DNA of 64,000 nucleotides. It comes from Tolypeutes matacus (taxonomy: Eukaryota; Chordata; Mammalia; Cingulata; Chlamyphoridae). Below, piece by piece: positions 24,565-35,343 of this stretch. The stretch covers positions 5,899,971 to 5,963,970 of the forward strand of contig JAKSZT010053769.1 of NCBI GenBank assembly GCA_026826555.1. Direction: 5' to 3'. The stretch's first letter is position 1. Each line of letters starts with the position of its first letter. The notes under the pieces were generated by a model. The model was not told the origin of the DNA and searched no databases. It saw only the letters and a list, made by a program, of their open reading frames with translations. The position numbers and the translations under genes were made by a program.

Positions 24565-25040
24565 ATTTTTTAAACCCTTTTATTTTAAGCAACTTTCAAA
24601 CTTACAGGAGAGTTACAAAAATAATAAAAACCCCAACCACATACAGAGAAGTCCAACATAACTCCAAACCCAAGACACCCAGATCTATCAATTTTAATAT
24701 TTTGCTACATTTGCCATGTCATTCTCTCTAGCCATGTAACCATCTTTCTATTTATCAAATAGACAAATCAATCCATGTTCTAAAAGATTGAGTGTAGGCT
24801 GTATATATCATGCTCTTTGAATACTTAACACTTCCATGTACATTTTCTACGAACAAGGATATTCACTTATATAACCACCTTAAGTGCAGTTATCAAGTTC
24901 AAGAAATTTAACACCAATATAAAGCTTACAGTCAATATTCCAATTTTTTTCATGTCCAAAAATACTCCTTTGAGCCTTTTCTGTTCACTTATTAGATCCC
25001 ATCCAGGATCATATATTACATTTAACTGCCATTAATCTCT
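24565..25040 (-). repeat. Old L1M 3' UTR fragment
   Basis: 'aagcaactttcaaacttaca' with 'ggagagttacaaaaataata', 'atttgccatgtcattctctc', 'acaaggatattcacttatat' and 'gatcccatccaggatcatat' is the antisense of an old mammalian L1 3' UTR. It abuts the next, distinct element. Confidence 0.65.
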
Positions 25041-25044
25041 TTAG

Positions 25045-27465
25045 TTGCTCTTTTTTAAAAAAATTTGGGAACAAATATACAACATGAACTTTCCCACATC
25101 AACCACTACCACATTGAATGGGATGAATCACATTCACAATATTGTGGCGCCCTTACCACCTTCGATTACTAAAATTTCCCTTCTCCCCAAACAGAAACCC
25201 TATACCCATTGTGGATAAACTCCCTATTCCCCTTGCCCCACCCCCCCCACCCCTGGCAATCTATACTCTAATTTGTCTTCATGAACTTGCATGTTTTCCA
25301 GTATTTTCTTTATAGTTACCATGGGACTTAAACTTAACATAATAAATCTTTAACAGTCTCCTTGCTTTGATACCAACTTAATACACACAAAACATGTTCT
25401 ATATCCTTACGTCCCCTCATCTTTGTGTAGTTCTTGTCACAAAGTACATTTATAAATTGTAAGTCTCAAATCACTGATTACTCATGAGTCTTTATGCATT
25501 TGCATTTTAAATCCTGTAGGAATTAAAAAGTGGTGTTACAAACCAAAAATACAGTAGCACTGGCATATATAACCCATATTGTTACCCTCACTGGAGATAC
25601 TGATTTCTCCATATGGCTTCAACCTCTTGTCTATTGTCCTTTCCTTTCAACCTATAGAACTCTCTTTAGCATTTCTTGTAGGGCTGATCCAATGGTAGTG
25701 AAGTCCATCACTTATTGTTTATCTGGGAATGTGTGAATCCATGCCTCATTTTTTGAAAGACAGTTTTGTTGGATATAAAATTTTTGGTTGGTAATTTTTG
25801 GTTGTAAAGCTTTCATTGCTTTAAATATTTAGTCTTCCCACTGCCTTCTTGCCTCATGGTTACTTATGAAAAATCAGCATCTGATCTTACTGAGCTCCCT
25901 TGTGCATGAAATACTGCTTCTGTCTTAAGACTTTCAGAATTCTCTCTTTATTTTTGGCATTCACCAGTTTGATTATAATATGCTGTGGCATGGGTCTGTT
26001 TGGGTTTATCATGTTTGGAGTTTGTTGAGCATCTTTTATGTGTATATTTGTTTCTTTTTGTTAAATTTGGGAAGTTTTCAGCCATTATTACTTTGAATAT
26101 TCTCTCTGCCACTTTCTCTCACTTTTCTCCTTCTGGGGTACCCACAATGCATATATTAGTTCACTTTACAGTGTCTGACAGGTTCCTTAGGCTCTGCTCA
26201 CTTTTCTTTATTCTTTCTTCCTTCTACTTCTCAGACAGGTGATTTCTGCTCTCATATCTTCAAGTTCACTGATTATTTCTTGTGCCTGTTCTAATCTGCT
26301 TTTGAACCTCTCTAGGGAATTTTGAATTTCTGTTACTGTGGTCTTCAGTTCTGTTGGGTTCCTTTTCAAAATTTCTCTCTATTAATATTATGCTTGTGTT
26401 CACCTGTCATTTTACTGATTTCATTTAGTTTTTTTATCCATATTTTCCTTTAGGTCTTAGAGCACATTTAGGACTTCTTAAAAAACACTTTGTTGTTTCC
26501 CAGGTGTGGCCCTCCTCTTTGCTGGTATCTAATGCTTTAATATTCTCTTTGCTTCTTGTTTCTTTGTATGTCTTTTCAACTTCTGTTGCAATCTGGAAAT
26601 TTTGATAATTTCATGTGTCATTGCTGGAATTTAGATTCTTAGGTTTTTATTCCTTAGGCTTGTATCCACCTAGGATTATAACAGAGCTTTTCTTGAATGC
26701 CAGAGCTAACAAAAAATGAATTAAAAAAGAGGGAAAAAAGAAAACACCTTTCCCAGGCTTTGCAGATTGACTTGTATAGGTGCACTCCTTCAGGGAATTT
26801 AGAGAATAGCTCCAGGCCAAAGTGTAGAGGCCTATCTGATCTTTTCTGCATATGTATCTTGCCTTGGGCATACAGTTTGTAGCCCTAGGAATTACCCCAT
26901 TTACACGGTTGTGATGTCCTCTCTTTCCTAGGAAACAGTTTTCTTATGGTCCTGTCACTGTACTCTATGACCTACAGCCAGAAATACCTTGGCCCAGGCA
27001 GCACAACTTGACTGCTCTCCAACAATGTTCTTTAGCATGGCTTTGTGAGCCACCTTCTACATGTAGGGCAAGGTGTTGGATGTTGAGTCCCTTGGGCACT
27101 TATCAGACAGATTGATCTGGACATACATGCTCCTGATATGTGCACAAGGGTATTGTTCTCTTTCCAAAACCAGGACATGGCATTTTCACTGACAGCATGG
27201 GCCAGCTCCATGCCAAGCCAGTGAGGGTTGAGGGAGGTGCAGCTAAGATGCCATAAGATTCTACCACTTTTCTGTAGTCTTTTTTTTCTTGATGCAACGC
27301 TTGCCCTGTTACTGGAATACTTTAAACTTTGAGCTTTGAGAAAGATATTTATGCCAGTTCTTGCTAATTGTTCAAAGTTCCTGGAGGTGTATGGAGCCCT
27401 GCAAGATTTTGAGTGAACTTTTTCATCAGTGGAAACTGCCTTATTCCATTAGTTTAGGATAAAAT
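25045..27465 (-). mobile_element. ORF1-only half-L1 (HAL1-like) element
   Basis: Reading the minus strand, a 5' leader (27465 to about 26640) precedes ORF1-derived sequence (about 26630 to 25660). The plus strand shows, in order, the antisense of the ORF1 C-terminal, RRM-like and coiled-coil-coding parts, parallel to 32.4-33.3 kb. After ORF1 comes directly a short 3' UTR (25650-25045, with 'cacattcacaatattgtggc' and 'caaacagaaaccctataccc'), with no ORF2 sequence between. That arrangement is the hallmark of HAL1. All frames are broken. HAL1 depends on L1 machinery (family knowledge). Confidence 0.6.
25660..26630 (-). pseudogene. Decayed ORF1 of the HAL1-like element
   Basis: The antisense text 'gaaaaatcagcatctgatct' with 'tcttactgagctcccttgtg', and 'tcagaattctctctttattt' with 'ttggcattcaccagtttgat', runs parallel to the ORF1 regions of L1-A (32580-32730) and L1-B (45280-45400). 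ORF1 encodes an RNA-binding trimeric chaperone in live elements. Here stops and frameshifts are numerous, so no protein is possible. Confidence 0.55.
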
Positions 27466-27469
27466 AGAA

Positions 27470-27605
27470 AGAGCTGTCATTAAATGAAAGAGAAAGTACT
27501 TTCCAATGAATATATTAGTTAAGAAATAAAATTTAATAGACATTATGAAGCTATTTCCTTTGAAAAATCTAACATTCCAAATTTAAAAAATTGTTCCTAG
27601 ACTTT
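27470..27605. other. Short unassigned spacer
   Basis: AT-rich spacer between the HAL1-like element and family II repeat copy 3. Confidence 0.4.
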
Positions 27606-27609
27606 TAAG

Positions 27610-27731
27610 CATTTCTTTCTATGTTGGTTTGAGAATTTTGTGGACCCCAGAAAATTATGTTCTTAAGCTAACCCATTCCTGTGTATGAAAACCTATTGTA
27701 TGTGAGATCTTTTGGTTAGATTCAGTTGAGA
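27610..27731 (+). repeat. Interspersed repeat family II, copy 3, left part
   Basis: 'gttcttaagctaacccattc' plus 'ctgtgtatgaaaacctattg' aligns with the reverse complement of 55250-55335 (gttcttaaacggattccctt, gctgtgagtgtgaacccatt). The repeat stops at 27731, where L1-A begins, and resumes at 35344 with 'gtgtgaccc' exactly as the other copies predict. L1-A therefore split it. Confidence 0.75.
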
Positions 27732-28432
27732 GATATTTTTATTAAATCACTTTTTAAAATATATATTTTTATTAAAGTTGTGGACTTACAAAACAATCAT
27801 GCACATGTGTGGAATTCCCAAAAAACATCCCTCCACCAACACACTTATTTGTTGTGGAACATTGTTACAAATTATGAGATAATATCCTTAGACTATAACC
27901 CCTAACTATGGCCTATAGGATACATTTGGTATATTTTTTCCATATACCCTGATTATTAACACAATACATCTTTGACTGTGATAAAAGAATATTTTGGTAT
28001 TGCTGTTGACTATAGTCCATAGGTTATGTTAATTGTATTTTTCCCATGCTTCTCCACATTCTTATCACCTCGCAATAGTGATGTACATTTGTTCTAGTTC
28101 ATAGAAGGACATTCTTGTATTTGCACTATTAATCACAATTCTCATCCACCTCTTGGTTCAGTATGTTATTCAGGCCCTAGATTATTATCTAGCTTTCTTG
28201 ACATTTACATCCCTGGACGACCCTTTTCAGCCACAATCCCATTTATAAACCAGCTACTTTAGTTCCACTTACTATAATATGTTACCATCAACTCTATCCA
28301 ATTCCACACTTTCACAGTCATGTTAATTAAAACTTCTATATACATTAAGCAACAGTACCCCTTCTCAGTCTTCCTCTTATCTCCTAATAACTTATACTCT
28401 AGGTATTAACTCCACACATTTATTCTTCATTT
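27732..28432 (-). other. L1-A 3' UTR
   Basis: About 0.7 kb between the ORF2 stop and the A-rich tail. The terminal part (tggacttacaaaacaatcat on the plus strand) is shared with the short L1 ends at 3.73 kb and resembles those at 40.4, 43.8, 56.6 and 61.2 kb. It is the most frequently retained part of L1 in this window. Confidence 0.75.
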
Positions 28433-31400
28433 TTAGTTCATATAAGTGAGACCATGCAATATTTGTCCTTTTGTGTCTGGCTTATTTCACTTAGGATAAT
28501 GTCTTCATGATTCATCCATGTTATCATATGTGTCCCAATTTCATTTCTTCTTTCAGCAGCATAGTATTCCATCATATGTATATACCACATTTTTTAAATC
28601 TATTCATCAGTTGATGGACACTTGGGTTGTTTCCATCTTTTGGCAATTTTGAATAACGCCACTATGAATATCGGTGTATAAATGTCTGTTCATGTCACAA
28701 TTTTCAGTTCTTCTGGATATAGTCCTAGTAGAGGAATTGCTGGAGAAATAGGAACATTCCCTAAATTTAGCTTCCTGAGGAACTGCCAAATTGTCTTCCG
28801 TAGAGGCTGTACCATTTTACACTTCCAGCAACAGTGAAGGGAATGTTCCTATTTCTCCACATCCTCTTCAGCACTTAATGATTTCTGTTTTTTTATTAAT
28901 GGCCATTCTATGTAGTATGAGATGATATCCCATTGTCATTTTGATTTCCATTTCCCTAATAGCTAGTGATATTGAATATTTTTTCATGTGCTTTTTGGCC
29001 ATTTGTTTTTCCTCTTTGGAGAAATGTCTGTTTAAGTCTTTTGTCCATTTTTAAATTGGATTGCTTGCTCTTTTCCTGTTGAGTTGTGTGACCTCTTGAT
29101 ATAGAATGGAAATCAGTGGATTTGTGATTTCCAAATATTTTTTCCCATTGAGTGGGAAAGTCCTTTGAATCACCAAAGTGTTTAAGTTTGAGGAGGTCCT
29201 GTTTATCCATGTTTTCTTTTGTTGTTCATGCTTTTGGTGTAAGGTTTAAGAATCCATGACCTACCACCAGGTCTTGAGGATTTTTCCCTACATTTTCTTC
29301 TAGGAGCTTTATGGTTTTAGCTTTTATATTTAGATCTTTTATCCATTTTGAGTTAATTTTTGTATAAGGTGTGAGGCCAAGGTCCTCTTTCTTTCTTTTG
29401 GCTATGGATATGCAGTTCTCACAGCACAGTTGAATCAACTGTTATAACCCAGCTTGGGTGGGTTTGATAGCCTTGTGAAAAATCACTTGACGACAGATGT
29501 AAGGGTCTGTTTCTGAACCATCAGTTCAGTTCCATTGGTCTATATATCTATCTTTATGCCAGTAATATCCTGTTTTTACATGGTATCTAGGTAATATGAT
29601 TTAAAGTCTGGAAATGATGATCCTCTAAATTTGCTCTTCCTTTTTAAGATGTTTCTGGCTATTCAAGGTCCCTTACCCTTCCAAATAAATTTGATAATTG
29701 TGTGTCCCATTTCTTTAAAAAATGCTGGTAGAATTTTTTATCAGAATTGCATTGAATCTGTATATCTATTTGGGTAGAATTGACACCTTAATGATATTGA
29801 GTCTTCCAATCCATGAGCATGGAATGTTCTTCCACTTATTTAGGTCTTTTTTTTTTTTTAATTTCTTTTAGCAGTGCATTGTAGTTTTCTGAATACAGGT
29901 CCATTAAATACTTGGTTAAGTTTATTCCTAAGTTTAGTCACTATTGTAAATGGAATTTTTTTCCTGACTTCCTCCTCAGATTACACATTAGTAGTGTATA
30001 GAAACATTACTGATTTTTGCATGTTAGTCTTGTAGCCTGCTAATTTGCTGAAACTGTTTATTAGTTCTAGCAAATTTGTTGTAGATTTTCCGGGACTTTC
30101 TAGGTATAGGCTCATATCATCTGAGAATAGTGAAAGTTTTATTTCTTCTTTTCTGATTTGGATGCCTTTTATTTCCTTTTCTTGCCTGACTACCCTAGCT
30201 AGAACTTCTAGCACTATAATGAAAAACAGTGGTGACTAGAACCTCTAGCACTATAATGAACAACAGTGGTGACAGTGGGCATCCTTGTCTTGTTACCAAT
30301 TTCAATGGGAAAGCTTTCAGTCTTTCACCAGTGAGCGCAGTGTTAGCTGTGGGTTTTTCATATATGGCCTTTTTCATGTTGATAACATTTCCTTCAATTC
30401 CTATATTCTGGAGTATTGTAATCAAGAAATGATGTGTATTTTGTCAAATGCATTTTCTGTGACAATCAATAGGATCATGTGATTGTTCTTCTTTGATCTT
30501 TTCTGTGGCATATAATGCTGATTTTCTTTCATTGAACCACCCTTGAATGCCCATTATAAAACCCATTGATCATGATGAATAATTCTTTTAATGTTTTGTT
30601 GGATTTGATTAGTAAGTATTTTGTTGAGGATTTTTGATCTGCATTCATTAGGGAAATGGGTCTGCGATTTTCTTTTTTTGTAATATCTTTATCTGGCTTT
30701 GGTATTAGGGTTATATTGGCTTCATACAATGAGTTCGTAGCATTTATTTCTTGTTCAATTTTTATGGAAGAGTTTGAGTAGGACTGGTATTAAATCTTCT
30801 TTGAAAGCTTGGTTGAACTCACCTGTGAAACCATCTGGTCCTGGGATTTTCATTTTGAGAAGTTTTTTTGATCACAGTCTCTTTACTTGTGATTGGTTTG
30901 TTGAGGTCTTCTGTTTCTTCTAGGGTCAGTGTAGGTCGTTCATACATTCCTAGGAATTTTTCCATTTCATCTACATTTTCTAGTTTGTTTGGGTACAGTT
31001 CTTCATAGTGTCCTTTTATGATCTCTTTTATTTCTGTGGGGTCAGTAGTAATGTTCCTGTTTTTTATTTATTTTTTTATTATTTTATTTTATTTATTTGC
31101 ATCTTCTCTCTTTTTTCTCTGTCAGTCTATCTAAGGGTTTGTCCATTTTGTTAATCTTCTCATTTAACCAAAATTTGGTTTTGTTAATTCTCTCTATTGT
31201 GTTTTTTTTTCTCAATTTCATTTATTTCTACCCTGATCTTTCTTATTTCATTCCTTCTGCTTGCTTTGGGGAAAGTTTCCTGTTGTTTTTCAAGTTCCCC
31301 CAGGTGTGTAGTAATATCATTTATTTGAGCTCTTTCTTCTTTTTTAATGTAAGTATTGAGGGTTATAAATTTCCCTCTCTACAATACTGTTACTGCATCC

Positions 31401-32045
31401 CATAGGTTCTGATATATTGTGTTTTCATTTTCATTCATCTCAAGATATTTATTGATTTCTCTCGCAATTTCTTCTTTGACCCACTGATTATTTAAGAGTG
31501 TGTTGTTTAATCTATATATATTTGTGAAATTTCCTTTTTTCCACCTGTTGTTGATTCCCAGATTTATTCCATGATCAGAGAAAGTACTTTGTATAATTTA
31601 GTTCTTTTTGAATTTATTGACATATGCTCTGTGACCCCACATGTGGTCTATCCTGGACAAAGATCCATGGGTGCTTGAGAAGAATGTCTATCCTCATGTT
31701 TTGAGGTCTGATGATCTGTATATGTCTATTAAGTTTAGTCCATTTATAGTATTATTCAAGCTCTCTCTTTCTTTATTGATCCTCTACCCAGATGTTCTGT
31801 TCAATACTGAGAGTGGTATAATGAAGTCTCCAACTATTATTGTAGAAATGTCTCTTTCTCCCTTCAGTTTTGCCAGTGTTTGCCTCATGTAATTTGGGGC
31901 ATCTTGGTTAGGTGCATATACATTTATGATTGTTATTTCTTCCTGGTGATTTGTCCCTTTTTAAAATATATAATGTCCTTCCTTGTCTCTAATAGCACCT
32001 TTACAATTAAAGTCTATTTCATCCTTTTTAAGTATAGCTACTCTA

Positions 32046-32077
<32 letters not shown>

Positions 32078-32284
32078 GGTTATACTTGCATGAAATATCT
32101 TTTTCCAGCTTTTCACTTTCAATTTATTTGTATCATTGGGTCTAAGGTGAGTCTCTTGTAGACAGCATATAGATGGCTTATATTTTCTTATCCATTCCAC
32201 CAGTCTGTGCCTTTAATTGGGGATTTTAATCCACTAATATTCAGTGGTATTACTGTAAAGTCACTTCTCTGCCCTGTTTGACAT
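28433..32284 (-). pseudogene. L1-A ORF2 remnant (endonuclease and reverse transcriptase)
   Basis: ORF2p nicks target DNA and primes reverse transcription there. From the N-terminus, the APE-type endonuclease shows KYKPSICCLQETHL near 32180-32130. A lysine run follows, encoded by a 28-base A-tract (sense) at 32050-32077. Reverse transcriptase shows ITLIPKPDKD and RRPISLMN (about 30720-30640), [11 protein letters not shown] (about 30310-30280) and a catalytic LFSDDM with serine in place of the usual alanine of FADD (about 30115). The C-terminal region has [15 protein letters not shown] (about 29370-29330). A 37-bp tandem duplication at 30199-30272 shifts the frame between the SPLLF and SDDM motifs, and other stops are present. 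It is a dead copy, about the usual 3.85 kb. Confidence 0.9.
30199..30272. repeat. 37-bp tandem duplication inside L1-A reverse transcriptase
   Basis: Two adjacent 37-bp units (30199-30235 and 30236-30272) begin ctagaac and end cagtggtga, with two mismatches. Because 37 is not a multiple of three, the unit shifts the ORF2 frame. The equivalent place in L1-B (about 43195-43230) has a single copy. Confidence 0.92.
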
Positions 32285-32399
32285 TTAGGTTTCATCTTTC
32301 ATATTTTGTTTTTACCACTATTTTTATACTTGTGGCTACTTTTACTGATATAATCTTCATTTCTAGACTCCCTTTCAAGCCTCTCTCCCTTGTCTTTTC

Positions 32400-33339
32400 T
32401 TCTCAGGCTGTATCACTCCCTTTAGTATTTCCTGCATAGCCAGTCTCTTGGTTACAAACTCTCTCCATTTCTATTTGTCTGTGAATATTCTTAAGTCACT
32501 CTCATTTTTGAAAGACAATCTTACCAGATATAAGATTCTGGGCTGGCAGTTTTTCTCTTTCATTATCTTAAATATATCATACTACTGCCTTCCTGCCTCT
32601 GTGGTTTCTGATGAGAAATCAGCACTTAGTCTTATTGAGTGTCCCTTGTATGTGATGCATAAGTTTTCTCTTGCTGCTCATAGAATTCTCTCTTTGTCTT
32701 TGGCATTTGACATTCTAATTAGTATGTGCCTCAGTGTAGGTCTATTTAGATTTATTCAGATGAGAGTACGTTGTGCTTCTTGGACATGGATACCTATGTT
32801 CTTCAATAGGGTTGGGAAATTTTCTACAATTATTTCTTCAAATGTTCCTTCTGCCCCTTTCCTGTCTCTTCTCCTTCTGGGACACCCATGACATATGTTT
32901 ACACTTCACTTGCTGTCATTTAGTTCCCTGTGACCCTGTTAAATTTTTTTTTTCCTTCTTTTCTTTACCTGTTCTTTTGTATGTTCACCTTTGGAAGCCA
33001 TGTTTTCAAGATCACTGATCCTTTCTTCTGCCTCCTCATATCTTTTGTTTTATGCCTCCAGTTTATTTTTTATCTCATTTATTTCGTCTTTTTTCCCATA
33101 AGGTCTGCTATTTTTCTATGTATTCTTTCAAATTCTTCTTTGTGCTCACTGAATGTTTTCTTAATATCCTTGATTTCTTTAGCTATCTCATTGAATTTAT
33201 TAAGGAGATTTGTCTGAGCAATAATGATTAGTTGTCTCAACTCCATTATGTCATCTGAAGGCTTATCTTCTTCCTCTGACTGGGCCATCTCTTCCTGTTT
33301 CTTGGTATGGATTGTAATTTTTTGTTGGTGTCTTGGCAT
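32400..33339 (-). pseudogene. L1-A ORF1 remnant (RNA-binding chaperone)
   Basis: It starts at ATG 33339 with MPRHQQKITIHTKKQEEM, a basic N-terminus followed by an acidic EEEDK patch. A heptad-rich coiled-coil start comes next (LLNKFNEIAKEIKDIKKTF), open to 33079. Beyond this the frame is broken. RRM and C-terminal-domain remnants can still be read (ENFPTLLKNIG, VQEAQRTLI, NAKDKER near 32840-32690). Live ORF1p forms trimers and packages L1 RNA (family knowledge). Length about matches a 330-residue ORF1. Confidence 0.8.
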
Positions 33340-33439
33340 CTAGCTTACTAGATGTGTTTATCCTAGCACAGTTTCTCTCTTTAGTTTAGGGCTTTCTTGC
33401 CCTTTCTCCCTTGTTGGTTGTATAGTAGGAGCTAAGGAT

Positions 33440-34715
33440 GTAGTTGGTACTGTAAGCTGTGGAGGCTGAAGCTTCCCGTGTTGCCCCAGGAACCAATGAA
33501 GCTTCTCCCTCCTTTCTCCTCTGCAAGGGTAGGGACAGAGCTGCAGCCATGTGTAATAATCCAAGCCATGCAGGCCCAGACCATCTGTAGTTACCTGGAG
33601 AGACTGATAAAGCTTCATGCCCCTTCCTCCCCTGCCCGGGCAGGGATGAAGCTGCAGGTGTAAGCAGCAAACTAAGCCATTCAGGTTAAAACTGATTGCA
33701 GTGGATCAGCTAGACTAATGTAGCTCCATTCCCCTCTTCCCCTGCCAATATAGGGATGGACCCTCCAGAATGCTTATCAATCTAATCTGTGTATGCCGAA
33801 AGTGCCTGCAGTTGCCCATAGAGGCTGAGGAAATACCTTTCCCCTGCCATCCTATTGGGGGGCATAGATGGAGCTATAGGTGTCCAAGTGTCCACTCTGG
33901 GCAAGCTGAAAGTGCCTGCAGTTGTCCAGAGAAGCTGAAGAAACACCAGCCCCCTCCTTTCCTATGGGAGTGGGTAGGGATGGATTTGAAAGCACTCAAC
34001 AAATCAGTTTGTTTTGGCCAAAAACCACCTGCAGTTGCCCAGAGAGGCTAGGGAAACACCAGCCCTCTCCTATCCTGGGGGGTGGGGTGGGGGTGGAGCC
34101 CCCAGTACTCAACAAACCGGTCTGTGTGAGCCAAAAGCACCTGCTGTTCCCCAGAGAGGCAGAGGAAATACTGCTCCCCTCCTATCCTATTGGGGGACAT
34201 AGATGGAGCTACAGGTGTCCAAGTGTCCATTCTATGCAAGCTGAAAGCACTTGCAGTTGCACAGAGAGGCTGAAGAAACACCAGGCCCCTCCTATCCTTT
34301 GTGGGGGGGATGGAATCAAAGGCACTCAACAAACCAGTCCGTGCACGCCCAGAGCATCCAAAGTTGCCCAGAGAGGCTGGGGAAACACTGTGCCCCTCTT
34401 GTACTCTCGGGGGTGGGGGTGGAGCCACAATCACAGAACAGCCCAGTTATTGCAGGCCAAAAGCTCCTGCAGTTTCTGAGAGAGGCTGAGGAAACATCAG
34501 CCCACTTCTATCCTATGGGGGTGGGCAAGGATAAAGCCCCAGTTGCTCAAAAAAGCAGTCCGTGTAGGCCAGAAGCACTTCCAGTTGCCCAAAGAGAACT
34601 GAGGAAACACAGTTCCCCTCCTATCCTATTTGGGGCCAGGGATGGAGCTATAGTTGTCCAACTATCCAGTTTGTGTGGATTGAATGCACCTGCAGTTGCC
34701 CAGAGAGGTTGGTTC
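33440..34715 (-). repeat. About twelve ~110-bp tandem monomers in the L1-A 5' UTR
   Basis: The core CTGCAGTTGCCCAGAGAGG (plus strand) or clear variants begins near 33807, 33917, 34030, 34142, 34252, 34359, 34468, 34580 and 34691, so the period is 107-113 bp. Three more decayed units start near 33475, 33585 and 33695. Units 4 and 7, and 5 and 8, are more alike than neighbours: they share 'catagatggagcta' with 'ggtgtccaagtgtcca', and 'ggcactcaacaaa'. This indicates a three-unit (about 335-bp) higher-order step. The unit nearest ORF1 is the most degraded. Confidence 0.9.
33922..34479 (+). other. 185-codon open frame antisense to L1-A array
   Basis: The longest open frame in the window. It runs through five monomers on the strand opposite L1. 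The product would be a low-complexity repeat alternating REAEE-type and ERLGKHQ-type segments, because the monomer length changes the frame. Primate L1 has an antisense ORF0 in its 5' UTR (established knowledge), so the position is suggestive. Absence of stops in a GC-rich repeat is the simpler explanation. Confidence 0.25.
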
Positions 34716-35343
34716 AGGTCCTGCCAACTTTTTCACTGCCGGAGGTTCAGCTGAGACCTAGGCTAGGGCTGCAATCCAATCTGCATGGAAAGAAGCTGGT
34801 CCCTACCACCACTGTGATTTTTAATCAGCCCTGCTTCCCCTCAAGCCAGGGGTGGAGTTAAAATGGTGGCTATTGGCCTCTTTCCGAGTTGTACAGGTTC
34901 GAACTTCAGCTGTTCTTAGAATTATACTATAGCCAGCCAAGTTTACTAATCAGTAGCTGAAATCGGTACCTAACCTTCTCTTCCTCCCCCGTTTTGGGGA
35001 AATGTAGCTTCCAAATGTAGCCACGGAGTAGCTCCTGAGGCAGCTTGTGCTGCTAGTGGAGGATGGGTACTAGTCTCCACAGCATGGAGTGCTCTATTCA
35101 CAAATCTTCACTGCAGATGGGCAATCTCCTTCCATTCTTTTAACGATGTTGCTGGATGCTCTTCTGGTTTCCTGGGCCCCCAAAATAGGTGCTTTAGATA
35201 GCTCTGGGTGATTATTAACTGCCCTGTTGGACAAGCTGACTTTTGGAGCTCTTTACTCTGCTGCCATTTTATTTGCTTCCTTGAGTAGATCACTTTTGAT
35301 TGGATTGAATTCAGTTGGAGGTTTTGGTTGGAGCTTCAGTGAG

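Larger units (their letters stand above)
27732..35321 (-). mobile_element. L1-A: near full-length LINE-1 with tandem-array 5' UTR
   Basis: A 7.6-kb element read right to left: 5' UTR 35321-33340, ORF1 remnant 33339-32400, ORF2 remnant 32284-28433 and 3' UTR to 27732 (T-rich on the plus strand, the A-tail). Candidate target-site duplications are 'ttttggttagattcagttga' (from 27710) and 'ttttggttggagcttcagtg' (from 35322), imperfect but in exact register with the interrupted family II repeat. An AAAATGGC motif near the 5' end recalls the YY1 site of L1 promoters. Both ORFs carry frame breaks, so the copy is inactive. Confidence 0.9.
33340..35321 (-). promoter_or_regulatory. L1-A 5' UTR / presumed internal promoter
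   Basis: About 2 kb between the putative 5' end and the ORF1 ATG. It is much richer in GC than the rest of the window and is dominated by the tandem array at 33440-34715. The most 5' segment (34716-35321) is single-copy. It includes AAAATGGC (minus strand, around 35260-35275), similar to the YY1 motif at the start of other L1s. Internal promoter function is inferred from L1 biology; nothing in the sequence proves activity. Confidence 0.65.

Noticed and set aside
30045..30482. Plus-strand open frames across the reverse transcriptase region
   Set aside because: They are antisense shadows of the L1-A ORF2 remnant, including the 37-bp duplication.
31097..33217. Plus-strand hydrophobic open frames resembling membrane proteins
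   Set aside because: They are the antisense of L1-A ORF1 and ORF2. T-rich antisense of lysine- and glutamate-rich coding sequence reads as F/L/S-rich peptides.
33440..34715. CRISPR-like array
   Set aside because: The units are contiguous, about 110 bp and diverged along their length, with no short identical repeats separated by unique spacers. The context is a mammalian L1 5' UTR.
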